40,773 nucleotides of DNA from Verrucomicrobiota bacterium (GTDB taxonomy: Bacteria > Verrucomicrobiota > Verrucomicrobiia > JABWAM01), in NCBI GenBank assembly GCA_023269615.1, contig JAHFSY010000040.1, positions 1-40,773 of the forward strand. Reading direction: 5' to 3'. Position 1 is the stretch's first letter, and the number at the start of each line of letters is the position of its first letter. The notes beneath the pieces were generated by a model. The model worked only from the letters and a program-made list of their open reading frames with translations, made no database searches and was not told where the DNA came from. Shown piece after piece: positions 7,976 to 16,115 of the stretch. The translations under genes were made by a program, and so were the position numbers.

Positions 7976-9198
7976 CACGCCCCCTTCGATGATGGCAACT
8001 TGAGATGCTTGCTCGCTTCCATCACATCCTTGTCACCCCGTCCGGAGAGATTGACAAGGATGATTTCGGATTTTTTCATCTTGGGAGCCTGCTTGATGAC
8101 GTACGCAATCGCGTGTGCGCTCTCCAGCGCGGGGATGATTCCTTCCAGTTCTCCCAGACGACGAAACGCGCTCAGCGCCTCGCTGTCGGTCGCGTAGGTG
8201 TATTCGGTGCGTCCCATGTCGCGAAGCAGGCTGTGCTCGGGGCCGATCGCCGCGTAGTCGAGGCCGGCGGAAACGGAATGGGTCAGCTCGATCTGGCCGT
8301 CGGCATCCTGGAGCACGTAGGTCCGCGTTCCCTGCAATACGCCGAGGGAGCCGCCTTTGAAACGGGCGGCATGCTGGCCGCGACGGATACCCCGCCCTCC
8401 CGCTTCCACGCCCACCATGCGCACTTTGCGGTCCTTGAGGAATGGATGAAACAATCCGATCGCGTTTGACCCGCCACCCACGCACGCGGTGAGAAGATGG
8501 GGCAGGCGCTTTTCCTTTTTCAAAATCTGTGCGCGCGCCTCGCGGCCGATCACGCTGTGAAAATCGCGAACCATCATCGGGTAGGGATGCGAGCCCAGCG
8601 CGGAGCCGAGGATGTAATGCGTCGTCCGCACATTCGTCACCCAGTCGCGCATCGCCTCGCTGATCGCCTCCTTGAGGGTCTGCTGCCCGGCCGTCACCCG
8701 CCGCACCTCCGCCCCGAGCAACTGCATACGGTAAACGTTCAGGGACTGCCTCTCCGCATCCACCGCTCCCATATAGATGACACATTCCAGGCCGAACATG
8801 GCGGCGACCGTGGCCGTAGCCACGCCGTGCTGGCCCGCGCCCGTCTCGGCGATGATCCGCTTTTTGCCCATGCGGCGGGCAAGCAGGATCTGCCCCATCG
8901 CGTTGTTGATCTTGTGCGCGCCCGTGTGCAGCAGATCCTCGCGCTTGAGATAAATCCGCGCCCCGCCCAATTCGCGCGTCAACCGCTCGGCAAGATACAG
9001 GGGCGTGGGACGGCCCACATAATCGGCGAGATAATAATCCAGTTCGCGGCGGAACGAGGGATCTCGCTTCGCACGCGCATACTCCCGCGTCAATTCCAGC
9101 AGCGGCATCATCAGCGTCTCGGGCACGTACATTCCGCCGTAAGGCCCGAAATGTCCCTTGGAATCAGGCTGGCCCTTGTAATGAAATGAAACGTTCAT
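7975..9198 (-). CDS. trpB: Tryptophan synthase beta chain
   Basis: TrpB condenses indole and L-serine to tryptophan with pyridoxal phosphate, normally in an alpha2-beta2 complex with TrpA. The 407-residue length is standard for TrpB1. The PLP lysine is in [10 protein letters not shown], the indole-tunnel region has [10 protein letters not shown], and the phosphate-binding loop is [10 protein letters not shown]. Start ATG 9198 (MNVSFHYKG) has GGAGA about nine bases upstream. trpF lies 14 bp upstream in the same direction. The usual next gene, trpA, is absent: the sugar-binding protein gene starts inside the trpB stop codon instead. The fossil at 6458-6571 shows that this trpB-importer adjacency predates the binding-protein duplication. 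Confidence 0.97.
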   Translation of the reverse strand: MNVSFHYKGQPDSKGHFGPYGGMYVPETLMMPLLELTREYARAKRDPSFRRELDYYLADYVGRPTPLYLAERLTRELGGARIYLKREDLLHTGAHKINNAMGQILLARRMGKKRIIAETGAGQHGVATATVAAMFGLECVIYMGAVDAERQSLNVYRMQLLGAEVRRVTAGQQTLKEAISEAMRDWVTNVRTTHYILGSALGSHPYPMMVRDFHSVIGREARAQILKKEKRLPHLLTACVGGGSNAIGLFHPFLKDRKVRMVGVEAGGRGIRRGQHAARFKGGSLGVLQGTRTYVLQDADGQIELTHSVSAGLDYAAIGPEHSLLRDMGRTEYTYATDSEALSAFRRLGELEGIIPALESAHAIAYVIKQAPKMKKSEIILVNLSGRGDKDVMEASKHLKLPSSKGA

Positions 9199-9212
9199 GC
9201 GATGTCTCCGAT

Positions 9213-9830
9213 TCAATCCGCATTTCCGCATGATTTCAAGAATGCGCGAATTTTCTCGCGATCTTTTTTTCCGGGTGACGTCTCCACGCCGCTGCTCACA
9301 TCCACGCCATAGGGTTGCACCCGGCGGATCGCCTCGGCCACGTTTTGCGGATCAAGCCCGCCGGAGAGGATCACGGGACGCCCTTTCTTTTTTGCCTCCA
9401 CCGCAAGGTTCCAATCGAATGTCTTTCCCGTCCCACCACGAGACTCCTCCGAGTGGGCGTCGAGCAGCCACGCGTCCACGTCGTATTCCTCCAGCGGGCG
9501 GAGATCATCCGTCGTACGAACACGGAATGCCTTGATTGAGCGCGGCGCAAATTTCTGGCAGAAGCCGGGCGGTTCGTCGCCATGAAATTGCAGCGTATCG
9601 AGCCCGCATTCCGAAATGGCTTTCTCAATCGTGTATTCCAATTCGTCCACAAACACGCCCACACGGGAGACGAACGGTGGCAGCGCGGCGCAGATGTTGG
9701 CGGCGGCTTTCAGCGAAACGTTCCTCGGGCTTTTTTCGAAAAAAACGAAGCCGAGTGCGTGTGCGCCGGCTTCCACGGCGCAAAGCGCGTCATCGCGATT
9801 CGTGATGCCACATATTTTCACCCGGGTCAT
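9213..9830 (-). CDS. trpF: Phosphoribosylanthranilate isomerase
   Basis: TrpF isomerises N-(5'-phosphoribosyl)anthranilate to the carboxyphenylamino-deoxyribulose phosphate in tryptophan synthesis. It has 205 residues and a (beta/alpha)8 barrel. The N-terminal KICGIT motif carries the catalytic Cys7-type residue. The general-acid Asp is in LLDAHS, and the phosphate-binding ends are [10 protein letters not shown] and [12 protein letters not shown] 9830 starts the leftward operon that continues through trpB into the sugar importer. No clear Shine-Dalgarno precedes it, but a perfect 8-bp stem-loop lies just upstream (9849-9876). Confidence 0.97.
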   Translation of the reverse strand: MTRVKICGITNRDDALCAVEAGAHALGFVFFEKSPRNVSLKAAANICAALPPFVSRVGVFVDELEYTIEKAISECGLDTLQFHGDEPPGFCQKFAPRSIKAFRVRTTDDLRPLEEYDVDAWLLDAHSEESRGGTGKTFDWNLAVEAKKKGRPVILSGGLDPQNVAEAIRRVQPYGVDVSSGVETSPGKKDREKIRAFLKSCGNAD

Positions 9831-9848
9831 AAGCGCTGATTCTTAAGC

Positions 9849-9876
9849 GATCGTGCGAATGCTCACAAGCACGATC
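9849..9876. promoter_or_regulatory. Stem-loop in the trpF leader
   Basis: GATCGTGC (9849-9856) and GCACGATC (9869-9876) form a perfect 8-bp inverted repeat around a 12-nt loop, 19 bp upstream of the trpF start. It could be an operator or an mRNA structure. No leader peptide rich in Trp codons was seen, and no regulator is assigned. Confidence 0.4.
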
Positions 9877-9891
9877 CCCGATTCGCCGGAG

Positions 9892-9976
9892 AGCTTTCAG
9901 GCATCAGCTTACAGCAGTCCGTTTTTGAAACCAGAATCGGAGCGCTGAAGGCTGAGAGCTGACGACTGAAAGCTTC
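9892..9976. repeat. Inverted pair of 7-nt arrays between trpF and acpP
   Basis: The left arm (9892-9919) has AGCTTTC, AGGCATC, AGCTTAC, AGCAGTC. The right arm (9942-9976) has GCGCTGA, AGGCTGA, GAGCTGA, CGACTGA, AAGCTTC. Read in reverse complement, the right arm gives AGCTTTCAG followed by AGCTCTC, matching the left arm. The two can pair across about 22 bp. Confidence 0.8.
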
Positions 9977-9988
9977 CCTTCTACGCAG

Positions 9989-10053
9989 TTGACAAAATTT
10001 TCGCAAACCGCCTGAATAAAGCGTTGACAAGGTTTTGGATGTACGGCTTAAAC
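9989..10053 (+). promoter_or_regulatory. Probable acpP promoter region with two TTGACA boxes
   Basis: Two perfect TTGACA -35 boxes occur at 9989-9994 and 10024-10029. The matching -10 elements are weak: GAATAA around 10014-10019 for the first and CTTAAA/TTAAAC around 10047-10053 for the second. A strong Shine-Dalgarno AGGAG follows at 10066-10070, before ATG 10077. Duplicate promoters would suit the abundant acyl carrier protein. Confidence 0.45.
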
Positions 10054-10076
10054 GCGCCACACATTAGGAGAGATTT

Positions 10077-10322
10077 ATGGCTGAAAAAACAATCGAAGAA
10101 AAAGTTAAGGACATCATCGTGGAACAACTGAGCGTGAATGCCGAGCAGGTCACGCCCACCGCACGTTTCATTGAAGACCTGGGCGCGGATTCCCTCGATA
10201 CCGTGGAGCTGGTCATGGCTTTTGAAGAGGAATTTGGCGCGGAAATTCCCGACGAGCAGGCGGAAAAACTGCTTACCGTCGGCGACGTGGTTAATTACAT
10301 CACCGACAAACAGGAGAAATAA
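10077..10322 (+). CDS. acpP: Acyl carrier protein
   Basis: AcpP carries growing fatty acyl chains on a 4'-phosphopantetheine arm. It has 81 residues, acidic and helical. The arm is attached to the Ser of the [10 protein letters not shown] motif (Ser40 by my count). Start ATG 10077 is fixed by the AGGAG at 10066-10070. fabF follows 69 bp downstream, the usual acpP-fabF order of type II fatty acid synthesis. A hairpin lies between the two genes. Confidence 0.98.
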   Translation: MAEKTIEEKVKDIIVEQLSVNAEQVTPTARFIEDLGADSLDTVELVMAFEEEFGAEIPDEQAEKLLTVGDVVNYITDKQEK

Positions 10323-10343
10323 CACTCCTCCGTTTCGTTGCGG

Positions 10344-10380
10344 GAAACGCGGTCGTGGCCTTTTGTCGTTGCCGCGTTTC
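10344..10380 (+). promoter_or_regulatory. Intercistronic hairpin between acpP and fabF
   Basis: GAAACGCGG (10344-10352) and CCGCGTTTC (10372-10380) form a perfect 9-bp stem around a 19-nt loop, ending 12 bp before fabF. No U-run follows, so it is not a classic terminator. It could stabilise or partly attenuate the message so that acpP exceeds fabF. Confidence 0.5.
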
Positions 10381-10391
10381 TGCATGTTGAT

Positions 10392-11654
10392 ATGGCACAA
10401 TCCACTCTTCATGGAGAACGCCGCGTGGTCATCACCGGAATCGGTGTGGTCACTTCTTTGGGCCAGGACATCGCCACCTTCTGGGCCAACATCCTGGCCG
10501 GCAAGTCGGGAGTATCGCGTATTTCATGCTTCGATGCTGGGCTTTACGACTGCCAGATCGCGGGGGAGATCAAGGATTTTGTCCCCACGCCATTTTTCAA
10601 GACACCCAAGGACGTGCGCCGCTGCGACCGCTACACGCTTCTGGCAATGGCTGGAGCCAAAAAAGCCGTTGCCGATTCCGGCATCCAGCTGCCCCTGGAG
10701 AACATGAACCGCTTCGGCATTCTCATCGGCTCCGGCATCGGGGGACTGCAAACGCTCGAGGAGCAGCACACCAACCTGATGCAAAAAGGACCGTCGCGCC
10801 TCTCCCCCTTCATGATCCCGATGATGATCAGCAACATGGCGTCGGGCATGATTTCGATGGAATTCGGCGCCCGCGGCCCAAACATGGCCGTGGTCAGCGC
10901 GTGCTCCACCGCCACTCATTCCGTGGGCGAATCCTTCCAGATCATCCGCCGCAACGAGGCCGACATCATGCTCGCCGGCGGCAGCGAAGCCGCCATATGC
11001 CCGCTGGGAATCGGTGGCTTCGGAGCCATGAAGGCCCTGAGCACACGGAATGACGCCCCCGAAAAAGCCAGCCGCCCATTCGACAAGGACCGTGACGGCT
11101 TCGTGATGGGCGAGGGTTCGGGAGTGCTTGTGATTGAGGAATTGGAACACGCCCGCAAACGCGGCGCGCGTATTTATTGCGAACTTGCCGGCTACGGAAA
11201 CACTGCCGACGCACACCACATGACATCCCCTTCCCCACATGGCGAAGGCGCAGCGCGCTGCATGAGAATGGCCCTTGAATGCGCCTCCATGAATCCGACC
11301 GAGGTTGACTATATCAACGCGCACGGCACATCGACCTCACAAGGAGACATCTGCGAAACCGAGGCCATCAAGACGGTCTTCGGCGACCATGCCCGCAAGC
11401 TCATGGTCAGCTCCACCAAGTCCATGACGGGACACCTGCTCGGTGCGGCCGGCTCGGTGGAAATGGCCATCTGCGCGATGGCGCTCCAGGAAGACAAGGT
11501 TCCGCCCACCATCAACCTCGACAACCCCGACCCAGAGTGCGACCTCGATTATGTGCCGCACACCGCCCGTGATGCAAAGGTGAACTCCATCGTCAACAAC
11601 TCCTTTGGCTTCGGCGGCCACAACGCCACGCTCGTGGCGCGTAAATTTGTTTGA
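10392..11654 (+). CDS. fabF: 3-oxoacyl-[acyl-carrier-protein] synthase II
   Basis: FabF elongates acyl-ACP with malonyl-ACP in the cytoplasm. The protein has 420 residues from ATG 10392 ([16 protein letters not shown]); the family is about 410-415 long. The catalytic Cys is in [11 protein letters not shown], and the two His residues are in [12 protein letters not shown] and [14 protein letters not shown]. An upstream in-frame start at 10338 would add 18 unconserved residues and run through the hairpin, so it was not used. No Shine-Dalgarno is visible at 10392. rpmE follows on the same strand. Confidence 0.97.
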   Translation: MAQSTLHGERRVVITGIGVVTSLGQDIATFWANILAGKSGVSRISCFDAGLYDCQIAGEIKDFVPTPFFKTPKDVRRCDRYTLLAMAGAKKAVADSGIQLPLENMNRFGILIGSGIGGLQTLEEQHTNLMQKGPSRLSPFMIPMMISNMASGMISMEFGARGPNMAVVSACSTATHSVGESFQIIRRNEADIMLAGGSEAAICPLGIGGFGAMKALSTRNDAPEKASRPFDKDRDGFVMGEGSGVLVIEELEHARKRGARIYCELAGYGNTADAHHMTSPSPHGEGAARCMRMALECASMNPTEVDYINAHGTSTSQGDICETEAIKTVFGDHARKLMVSSTKSMTGHLLGAAGSVEMAICAMALQEDKVPPTINLDNPDPECDLDYVPHTARDAKVNSIVNNSFGFGGHNATLVARKFV

Positions 11655-11689
11655 GTTTGCCGGAAGCTCGCGTTAGAATCACCGCCTTC

Positions 11690-11890
11690 ATGAAAGCCGA
11701 CATCCATCCCGAATACACGGAAGCCACCATCACCTGCGCCTGCGGCAACGTGATGCACACGCGCTCCACCCGCAACTCCCTCCGCATCGGCATCTGCTCC
11801 AAGTGCCACCCCTTCTTCACCGGCACACAGAAATTCATCGATACCGCCGGCCGCGTTGACCGCTTCAAAAAGCGTTACACAAAGAAGTAG
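11690..11890 (+). CDS. rpmE: 50S ribosomal protein L31, zinc-binding form
   Basis: This 66-residue protein of the large ribosomal subunit starts at ATG 11690 ([12 protein letters not shown]). The zinc ligands are visible as C16-x-C18 and CSKC at 36-39, so it is the zinc-containing (C+) type rather than the zinc-free paralogue. An in-frame start at 11651 overlaps fabF and would add 13 residues unlike L31. The rpmE-prfA order is common in bacteria. Confidence 0.96.
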   Translation: MKADIHPEYTEATITCACGNVMHTRSTRNSLRIGICSKCHPFFTGTQKFIDTAGRVDRFKKRYTKK

Positions 11891-12002
11891 CGTCGTTCCC
11901 CTGCCCCGCCGTCCCCGCGGGTTCCGTCTGATTCGTCTGTAGACGGAGTTGTTAACCCCGTTGGATCGGTAGCGACTGCGCCGTGCCCCGCGTTCCAAAG
12001 AT

Positions 12003-12150
12003 TTTTTGACAGGATTACAGGATGAACAGGATTTTCAGCAAAACGGAGATCGGTAAAAGGATGGACAGGATTGAATCGCGCAGCACAACGCGCTGCGCGA
12101 TCCTTTGCGCCTTGGCGTCTTTGCGCGAGACCTCCGCTGTGAACAGGATT
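12003..12150. repeat. Composite repeat block between rpmE and prfA
   Basis: ACAGGATT units run from about 12008 to 12033. A hairpin with arms TCGCGCAGC (12076-12084) and GCTGCGCGA (12092-12100) follows, then 8-nt TTTGCGNN units at 12103-12130. The order (ACAGGAT units, GGATGGACAGGATTGAA, then a CGCGCAGC hairpin) recurs in the block at 19148-19323, so this is a dispersed composite element. A last ACAGGATT copy at 12143-12150 sits where the prfA ribosome-binding site should be. Between 11891 and 12002 I see only a weak 7-bp stem (11923-11947). Confidence 0.75.
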
Positions 12151-12152
12151 TG

Positions 12153-13235
12153 ATGAACCTCCTTTCCCACCAACCAAGATTCGAAGCGCGACTGGCCGAG
12201 ATCGAACGCCAGCTCGCGGATGGGGCCGTCTTTTCCAATCCGCAAAAGGCCTCCGAGCTCGGGAAGGAACACGCTCGGCTCAAAACCGTCATCCAGAGCT
12301 TCACGGAATACACGCGGGTCCGGAAGGAAATCCAGGCAAACGAAACCCTCTGTGCCAGTCACAAGAACGAGTCCGACATGATCGAAATGATCGAATCGGA
12401 CCTGAGCGTGCTGCGACAAAAGGCAGCCGCTCTCGAGCTCAATCTCAAGGCTGCCATCCTGCCGCCCGATCCCAACGACAGCCGCAACACCATTCTTGAA
12501 ATCCGCGCGGGCACGGGTGGCGACGAGGCCGCACTTTTTGCCGGCGACCTCTACCGCATGTTCACGCGCTACGCAGAAACACAAGGATGGAAGGTTGAAC
12601 CCATGGATTCCAATCCATCGGGCATGGGTGGCTACAAGGAAATCGTCGTCTCGGTGCAAGGGCTGGATGTCTTCCGCCACCTGCGCTATGAGAGCGGCGT
12701 CCATCGCGTCCAGCGCATCCCGTCCACCGAGAACAACGGACGCATCCACACTTCCACCGCAACCGTCGCAGTCCTCCCCGAAGCCGAGGAAGTGGATGTG
12801 CAGATCAAAACGGAAGACCTTGAGATCAGCGTTTGTCGCGCCTCAGGCCCGGGCGGACAGGGCGTGAACACCACCGACAGCGCCGTCCAGATCACGCACA
12901 AGCCCAGCGGCCTCATCGTCCGCTGCGCCGACGAGCGCAGCCAGCTCAAGAACAAAGCCAAGGCCCTGCGCGTCCTGCGCTCACGCCTGCTCACCGCAAA
13001 GCAGGATGAGGAAACAGCCCGCTACGCGCAAACGCGCAAATCACAGATTGGAACCGGCGACCGCAGCGAGCGCATCCGCACCTACAACTTCCCGCAAAAC
13101 CGCGTCACCGACCACCGCATCAACCACACGCTCTACAACCTCACCGAGTTCATCGAGGGTAAAATAGATCCCATGGTCAACGAGCTGATGACACGCGATT
13201 ATGAGGAGCGTTTGAAGAACGCCGAGACACTTTGA
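12153..13235 (+). CDS. prfA: Peptide chain release factor 1
   Basis: RF1 reads UAA and UAG stop codons and triggers peptide release. It has 360 residues from ATG 12153 (MNLLSHQPRFEARLAEI), the normal length. The catalytic GGQ is in ASGPGGQGVNTTDSAV. The stop-codon-reading PxT motif is PST in QRIPSTENNGRIHTS, which marks RF1; RF2 has SPF. The residue after GGQ is Gly, where RF1 usually has His. The Shine-Dalgarno-like AGGA belongs to a copy of the dispersed ACAGGATT repeat. prmC, often the next gene, is not here: the convergent htrA ends two bases after the prfA stop. Confidence 0.97.
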   Translation: MNLLSHQPRFEARLAEIERQLADGAVFSNPQKASELGKEHARLKTVIQSFTEYTRVRKEIQANETLCASHKNESDMIEMIESDLSVLRQKAAALELNLKAAILPPDPNDSRNTILEIRAGTGGDEAALFAGDLYRMFTRYAETQGWKVEPMDSNPSGMGGYKEIVVSVQGLDVFRHLRYESGVHRVQRIPSTENNGRIHTSTATVAVLPEAEEVDVQIKTEDLEISVCRASGPGGQGVNTTDSAVQITHKPSGLIVRCADERSQLKNKAKALRVLRSRLLTAKQDEETARYAQTRKSQIGTGDRSERIRTYNFPQNRVTDHRINHTLYNLTEFIEGKIDPMVNELMTRDYEERLKNAETL

Positions 13236-13237
13236 TT

Positions 13238-14599
13238 TCACTTCAGCGGCAGAACGACGTAGTAATACTGGCGGTTTCGGATGATTGTGAAGAGCACCTT
13301 CTCCTCCTTCGCCAGGCGGCTCATCATCTCGGAATAATCCTTCGCGCTGGAAACACGAACCTTGCTGATTCCAACAATCACATCGCCCGCGCGCAAGCCG
13401 GCCCCAGCGGCTTTGCTGCCATTGTCCACCGCCGCGACCACCACGCCGCGTTCCCCCCGTGCAAATCCAAACCGCGCCGCCGTGGCGGCGTCCATGTCGG
13501 CCACTGTAATGCCCACGGTTTCGCCCGCGGAAACCTCGGGCGGGGCGGCGACAATCTTCACTTTCACGACACGTTCCTGCCCCTGGTGCACCACGTTCAT
13601 CTCCACTTCCTGCCCGACCGCTGTGGTTCTCACGATGGATGAAAGGCCGTGCGGATTATCGAGGGGTTTGCCGCCAAAACTCGTGATGATGTCCTTGGCC
13701 TCAAGCCCAGACGCCTGCGCCGGTGAATTGGGCTCCACGAAGACCACAATCACCCCCCTCACCTGCTTCAACCCAAGCGCCTCGGCAATCGGCTGCGTCA
13801 GCTCCTGGGCATGAACGCCAAGATAACCGCGGGTGACTTTCCCATCCTTGATCAGGCTCTGCATGATCGTGCGCGCCTGGTTGATCGGAATCGCAAAACC
13901 AATGCCCTGATAGCCGCCGCTCTGGCTGATGATGGCCGAATTCAGTCCGATCACTTTTCCATCAAGGTCCACGAGCGGCCCGCCGCTGTTGCCGGGATTG
14001 ATCGCCGCGTCCGTCTGGATGTAGTCACCGTAATTCGCAAGCTTCACGTCCGATCGCCCCTTCGCGCTGATGATCCCCGCCGTCACCGTCTGGTCCAACC
14101 CAAACGGATTTCCAACCGCCAGCACCCAATCCCCCACGCGCACTGCATCGGAATCGCCCAGCTCCGCCGGCGTGAGCCCCTCCGGCTTTTGAATTTTCAC
14201 CACCGCAACATCCGTGCTTGGATCCGCACCCACCACGCGCGCCTGGAATTTGTGGCCGTCCGAAAGCTTGATATAAATCTTGTCCGCACCCTGGATGACG
14301 TGGTTGTTCGTCAACACATAGCCATCCTCCACCAGCACGCCCGACCCCATCCCGCGCGGAAGCTCCTGGTGCTCCGCCGTCCCGCGCCGACGTCCGAAAT
14401 AAAACTGGTACGGGTCCACCACCGTCACATCGCTGGTGGTGCTGACGCTCACCACCGAGGGTTTGATCTTTTCCGAAGCAGCCGCAAGTTCGTCGCTCAG
14501 CTGGCGCAGCACGCTCTCCTTGCCCGTCCCCGCGTGGAGCAACGGTGCGAGCGACAACAAACAACCCATCACAAAAACATGCTTCATCTTCAGTGCCAT
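13238..14599 (-). CDS. htrA: Periplasmic Do/DegP-type serine protease with two PDZ domains
   Basis: HtrA degrades or refolds damaged envelope proteins. The 453 residues from ATG 14599 begin with a signal peptide (MKHVFVMGCLLSLAPLLHA). The trypsin-like domain has its triad in TNNHVIQG (His), PSTDVAVVKI (Asp) and INPGNSGGPL (Ser). Two PDZ domains follow, one around RGYLGVHAQELTQ and one around GERGVVVAAVDNGSKAAGAG. Starts further upstream run through palindromic repeats and were rejected. The gene converges on prfA with two bases between stop codons. Its upstream gap holds three nested palindromes (14623-14763). Confidence 0.95.
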   Translation of the reverse strand: MALKMKHVFVMGCLLSLAPLLHAGTGKESVLRQLSDELAAASEKIKPSVVSVSTTSDVTVVDPYQFYFGRRRGTAEHQELPRGMGSGVLVEDGYVLTNNHVIQGADKIYIKLSDGHKFQARVVGADPSTDVAVVKIQKPEGLTPAELGDSDAVRVGDWVLAVGNPFGLDQTVTAGIISAKGRSDVKLANYGDYIQTDAAINPGNSGGPLVDLDGKVIGLNSAIISQSGGYQGIGFAIPINQARTIMQSLIKDGKVTRGYLGVHAQELTQPIAEALGLKQVRGVIVVFVEPNSPAQASGLEAKDIITSFGGKPLDNPHGLSSIVRTTAVGQEVEMNVVHQGQERVVKVKIVAAPPEVSAGETVGITVADMDAATAARFGFARGERGVVVAAVDNGSKAAGAGLRAGDVIVGISKVRVSSAKDYSEMMSRLAKEEKVLFTIIRNRQYYYVVLPLK

Positions 14600-14622
14600 T
14601 CCACAGAAATTGCGGAGAACCA

Positions 14623-14763
14623 ACCACGGATTACACGGATGGACACGGATGCTGCTGTTTTGGCAGCGCCAAAACAGCACGTCGCTCTGAGAAATCACAC
14701 ATCGGGTCAGCGTCCGCCACGGCGGACGCTGACCCATCCGTGCTGATCCGTGTAATCCGTGGT
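14623..14763. repeat. Nested palindrome block upstream of htrA
   Basis: The outer arms are ACCACGGATTACACGGAT (from 14623) and ATCCGTGTAATCCGTGGT (to 14763). Inside lie a perfect 12-bp hairpin (TGCTGTTTTGGC at 14653, loop AGC, closing at 14679) and a perfect 15-bp hairpin (GGGTCAGCGTCCGCC at 14704, loop AC, closing at 14735). The block occupies most of the 266-bp queA-htrA gap, so it forms the htrA leader or a terminator for queA. Confidence 0.85.
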
Positions 14764-14865
14764 CTAAATTCTTAATGTCGTTTTTTTGTCTCACGAGAAT
14801 CCCCCTCGAAGAATGCGGGCGGGAAGACGCATTTCGGCCACGTATGGGATGGCTGTGTTTCATCT

Positions 14866-15927
14866 TCATAAAATCAACATCGCATCACCATAGCTGAAAA
14901 ACCGGTATTTTTCACGCACGGCTTTTTCATACGCCTCACGGATCAGGCCCGCTCCGGCAAACGCATAGACCAGCGCAAGCAGCGTGGTTTTCGGAAGATG
15001 GAAATTCGTGATCAACGCATCCACGGCCCGAAACTGATAGGGCGGCGTGATGAGCAAACCCGTTTCACCCGAACCCGGCTGAACAACCCCATCCCGCAAC
15101 GCACAAAATTCCAGCGTCCGAACAGCCGTCGTCCCCACCGCCACCACGCGCCCGCCTCTGGCGCGTGCATCGGCAATCCTCCGTGCCGCATCCGCGCTCA
15201 CCTCGTACATTTCGGGAAGCAAACGATGCTCTTCGACCGTCGCCGCCCGCACCGGCTGAAATGTGCCCATCCCTACCTTCAGGAAAATCCGGGCCGCATC
15301 CACGCCCAACATCTCCAGTTGCCCAAGCATCTCCATTGAAAAATGCAACCCTGCCGTGGGCGCGGCAATCGCCCCGTCGCGATCTGCGTACGCCGTCTGA
15401 TACCATATACGATCCGAATACCAGACACGATCCTCGGGCACATCCACGGTCTCGGCACGACGTTTCAAAATGTACGGCGGCAACGGCATGTGCCCCTCGC
15501 TCTCAAGCAGGGCCCGCCACGATAAACCCGTGGCTTCCAGTTCCAATTCCCATTGGCCCGCAGGGGTGTTGGAGAGAACACGAAACACATTTCCCGTCCC
15601 AATCCCCGACAAACGCATTCCCACCCTCATTTTCTTCGCCGGCTTGACCAATGCCCGGCAACGTGAAGACTCACCAGCATCCAGCACAAGAATCTCAAAT
15701 TTCGACGCGGGCCCCCTCGCATAGAAGCGGGCGGGCGTCACACGCGCCGAATTCAACACCAGTACATCTCCTGCCTTCAGGAATGAAGAGAGTTCGCGAA
15801 AGCCGCGATGCTCGATCGCCCCCGTCTTGCGGTGAACAACCATCAACCGGCAGGCATCACGCGGTTCGGCAGGCCGGTCCGCGATCAACCTGGTCGGAAG
15901 GGAATAATCAAGTTCCTCGAGTCTCAT
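14866..15927 (-). CDS. queA: S-adenosylmethionine:tRNA ribosyltransferase-isomerase
   Basis: QueA transfers and rearranges the ribosyl group of SAM onto preQ1 in tRNA to form epoxyqueuosine. It has 353 residues from ATG 15927 (MRLEELDYSLPTRLIADRP), the usual length. Family motifs are visible: NSARVTPARFYARG, AAPTAGLHFS, VGMGTFQPVR and NFHLPKTTLLALVYAFAG. Just before the YADRDGAIAAPTAG motif a short in-frame tandem duplication encodes EDRVWY SDRIWY (DNA 15400-15435). It is transcribed away from argG; the shared gap contains a REP-like element and a 7-nt array. Confidence 0.97.
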   Translation of the reverse strand: MRLEELDYSLPTRLIADRPAEPRDACRLMVVHRKTGAIEHRGFRELSSFLKAGDVLVLNSARVTPARFYARGPASKFEILVLDAGESSRCRALVKPAKKMRVGMRLSGIGTGNVFRVLSNTPAGQWELELEATGLSWRALLESEGHMPLPPYILKRRAETVDVPEDRVWYSDRIWYQTAYADRDGAIAAPTAGLHFSMEMLGQLEMLGVDAARIFLKVGMGTFQPVRAATVEEHRLLPEMYEVSADAARRIADARARGGRVVAVGTTAVRTLEFCALRDGVVQPGSGETGLLITPPYQFRAVDALITNFHLPKTTLLALVYAFAGAGLIREAYEKAVREKYRFFSYGDAMLIL

Positions 15928-15964
15928 GGAAGAAACATCATCCTCTCACACTTTCCCGGGAATT

Positions 15965-16028
15965 TGTAGCCGAACTCGCCAGAGTTTGGCCGCCCCTGCC
16001 GATCCACGTTCTGGCGAACGTGGCTACA
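15965..16028. repeat. REP-like palindromic element, family A, upstream copy at argG
   Basis: This 64-bp element is bounded by TGTAGCC and GGCTACA. It contains two hairpins, one based on GAACTCGCCAGAGTTTGG and one on ACGTTCTGGCGAACGT. It is the reverse complement of 17344-17407 at about 60 of 64 positions, so argG is bracketed by inverted copies. Other copies are at 38884-38941 and, as a half element, 23149-23178. Confidence 0.9.
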
Positions 16029-16041
16029 TTCACACTTCAAC

Positions 16042-16083
16042 TTTTGCCATTTGTCATTTGCCTTTTGCCTTTTGCCTTTTAAT
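16042..16083. repeat. 7-nt degenerate array, unit TTTTGCC
   Basis: Six units (TTTTGCC, ATTTGTC, ATTTGCC, TTTTGCC, TTTTGCC, TTTTAAT) lie 32 bp upstream of argG. The same theme and the same leading context CACTTCAAC recur at 30352-30396. Confidence 0.85.
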
Positions 16084-16115
16084 CTTCCCTCCTTTCCCAT
16101 CCACCCAACTTCATC

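Noticed and set aside
14600..14869. Longer N-terminus of HtrA
   Set aside because: The added 90 codons translate palindromic repeats and would bury the clear signal peptide at 14599.
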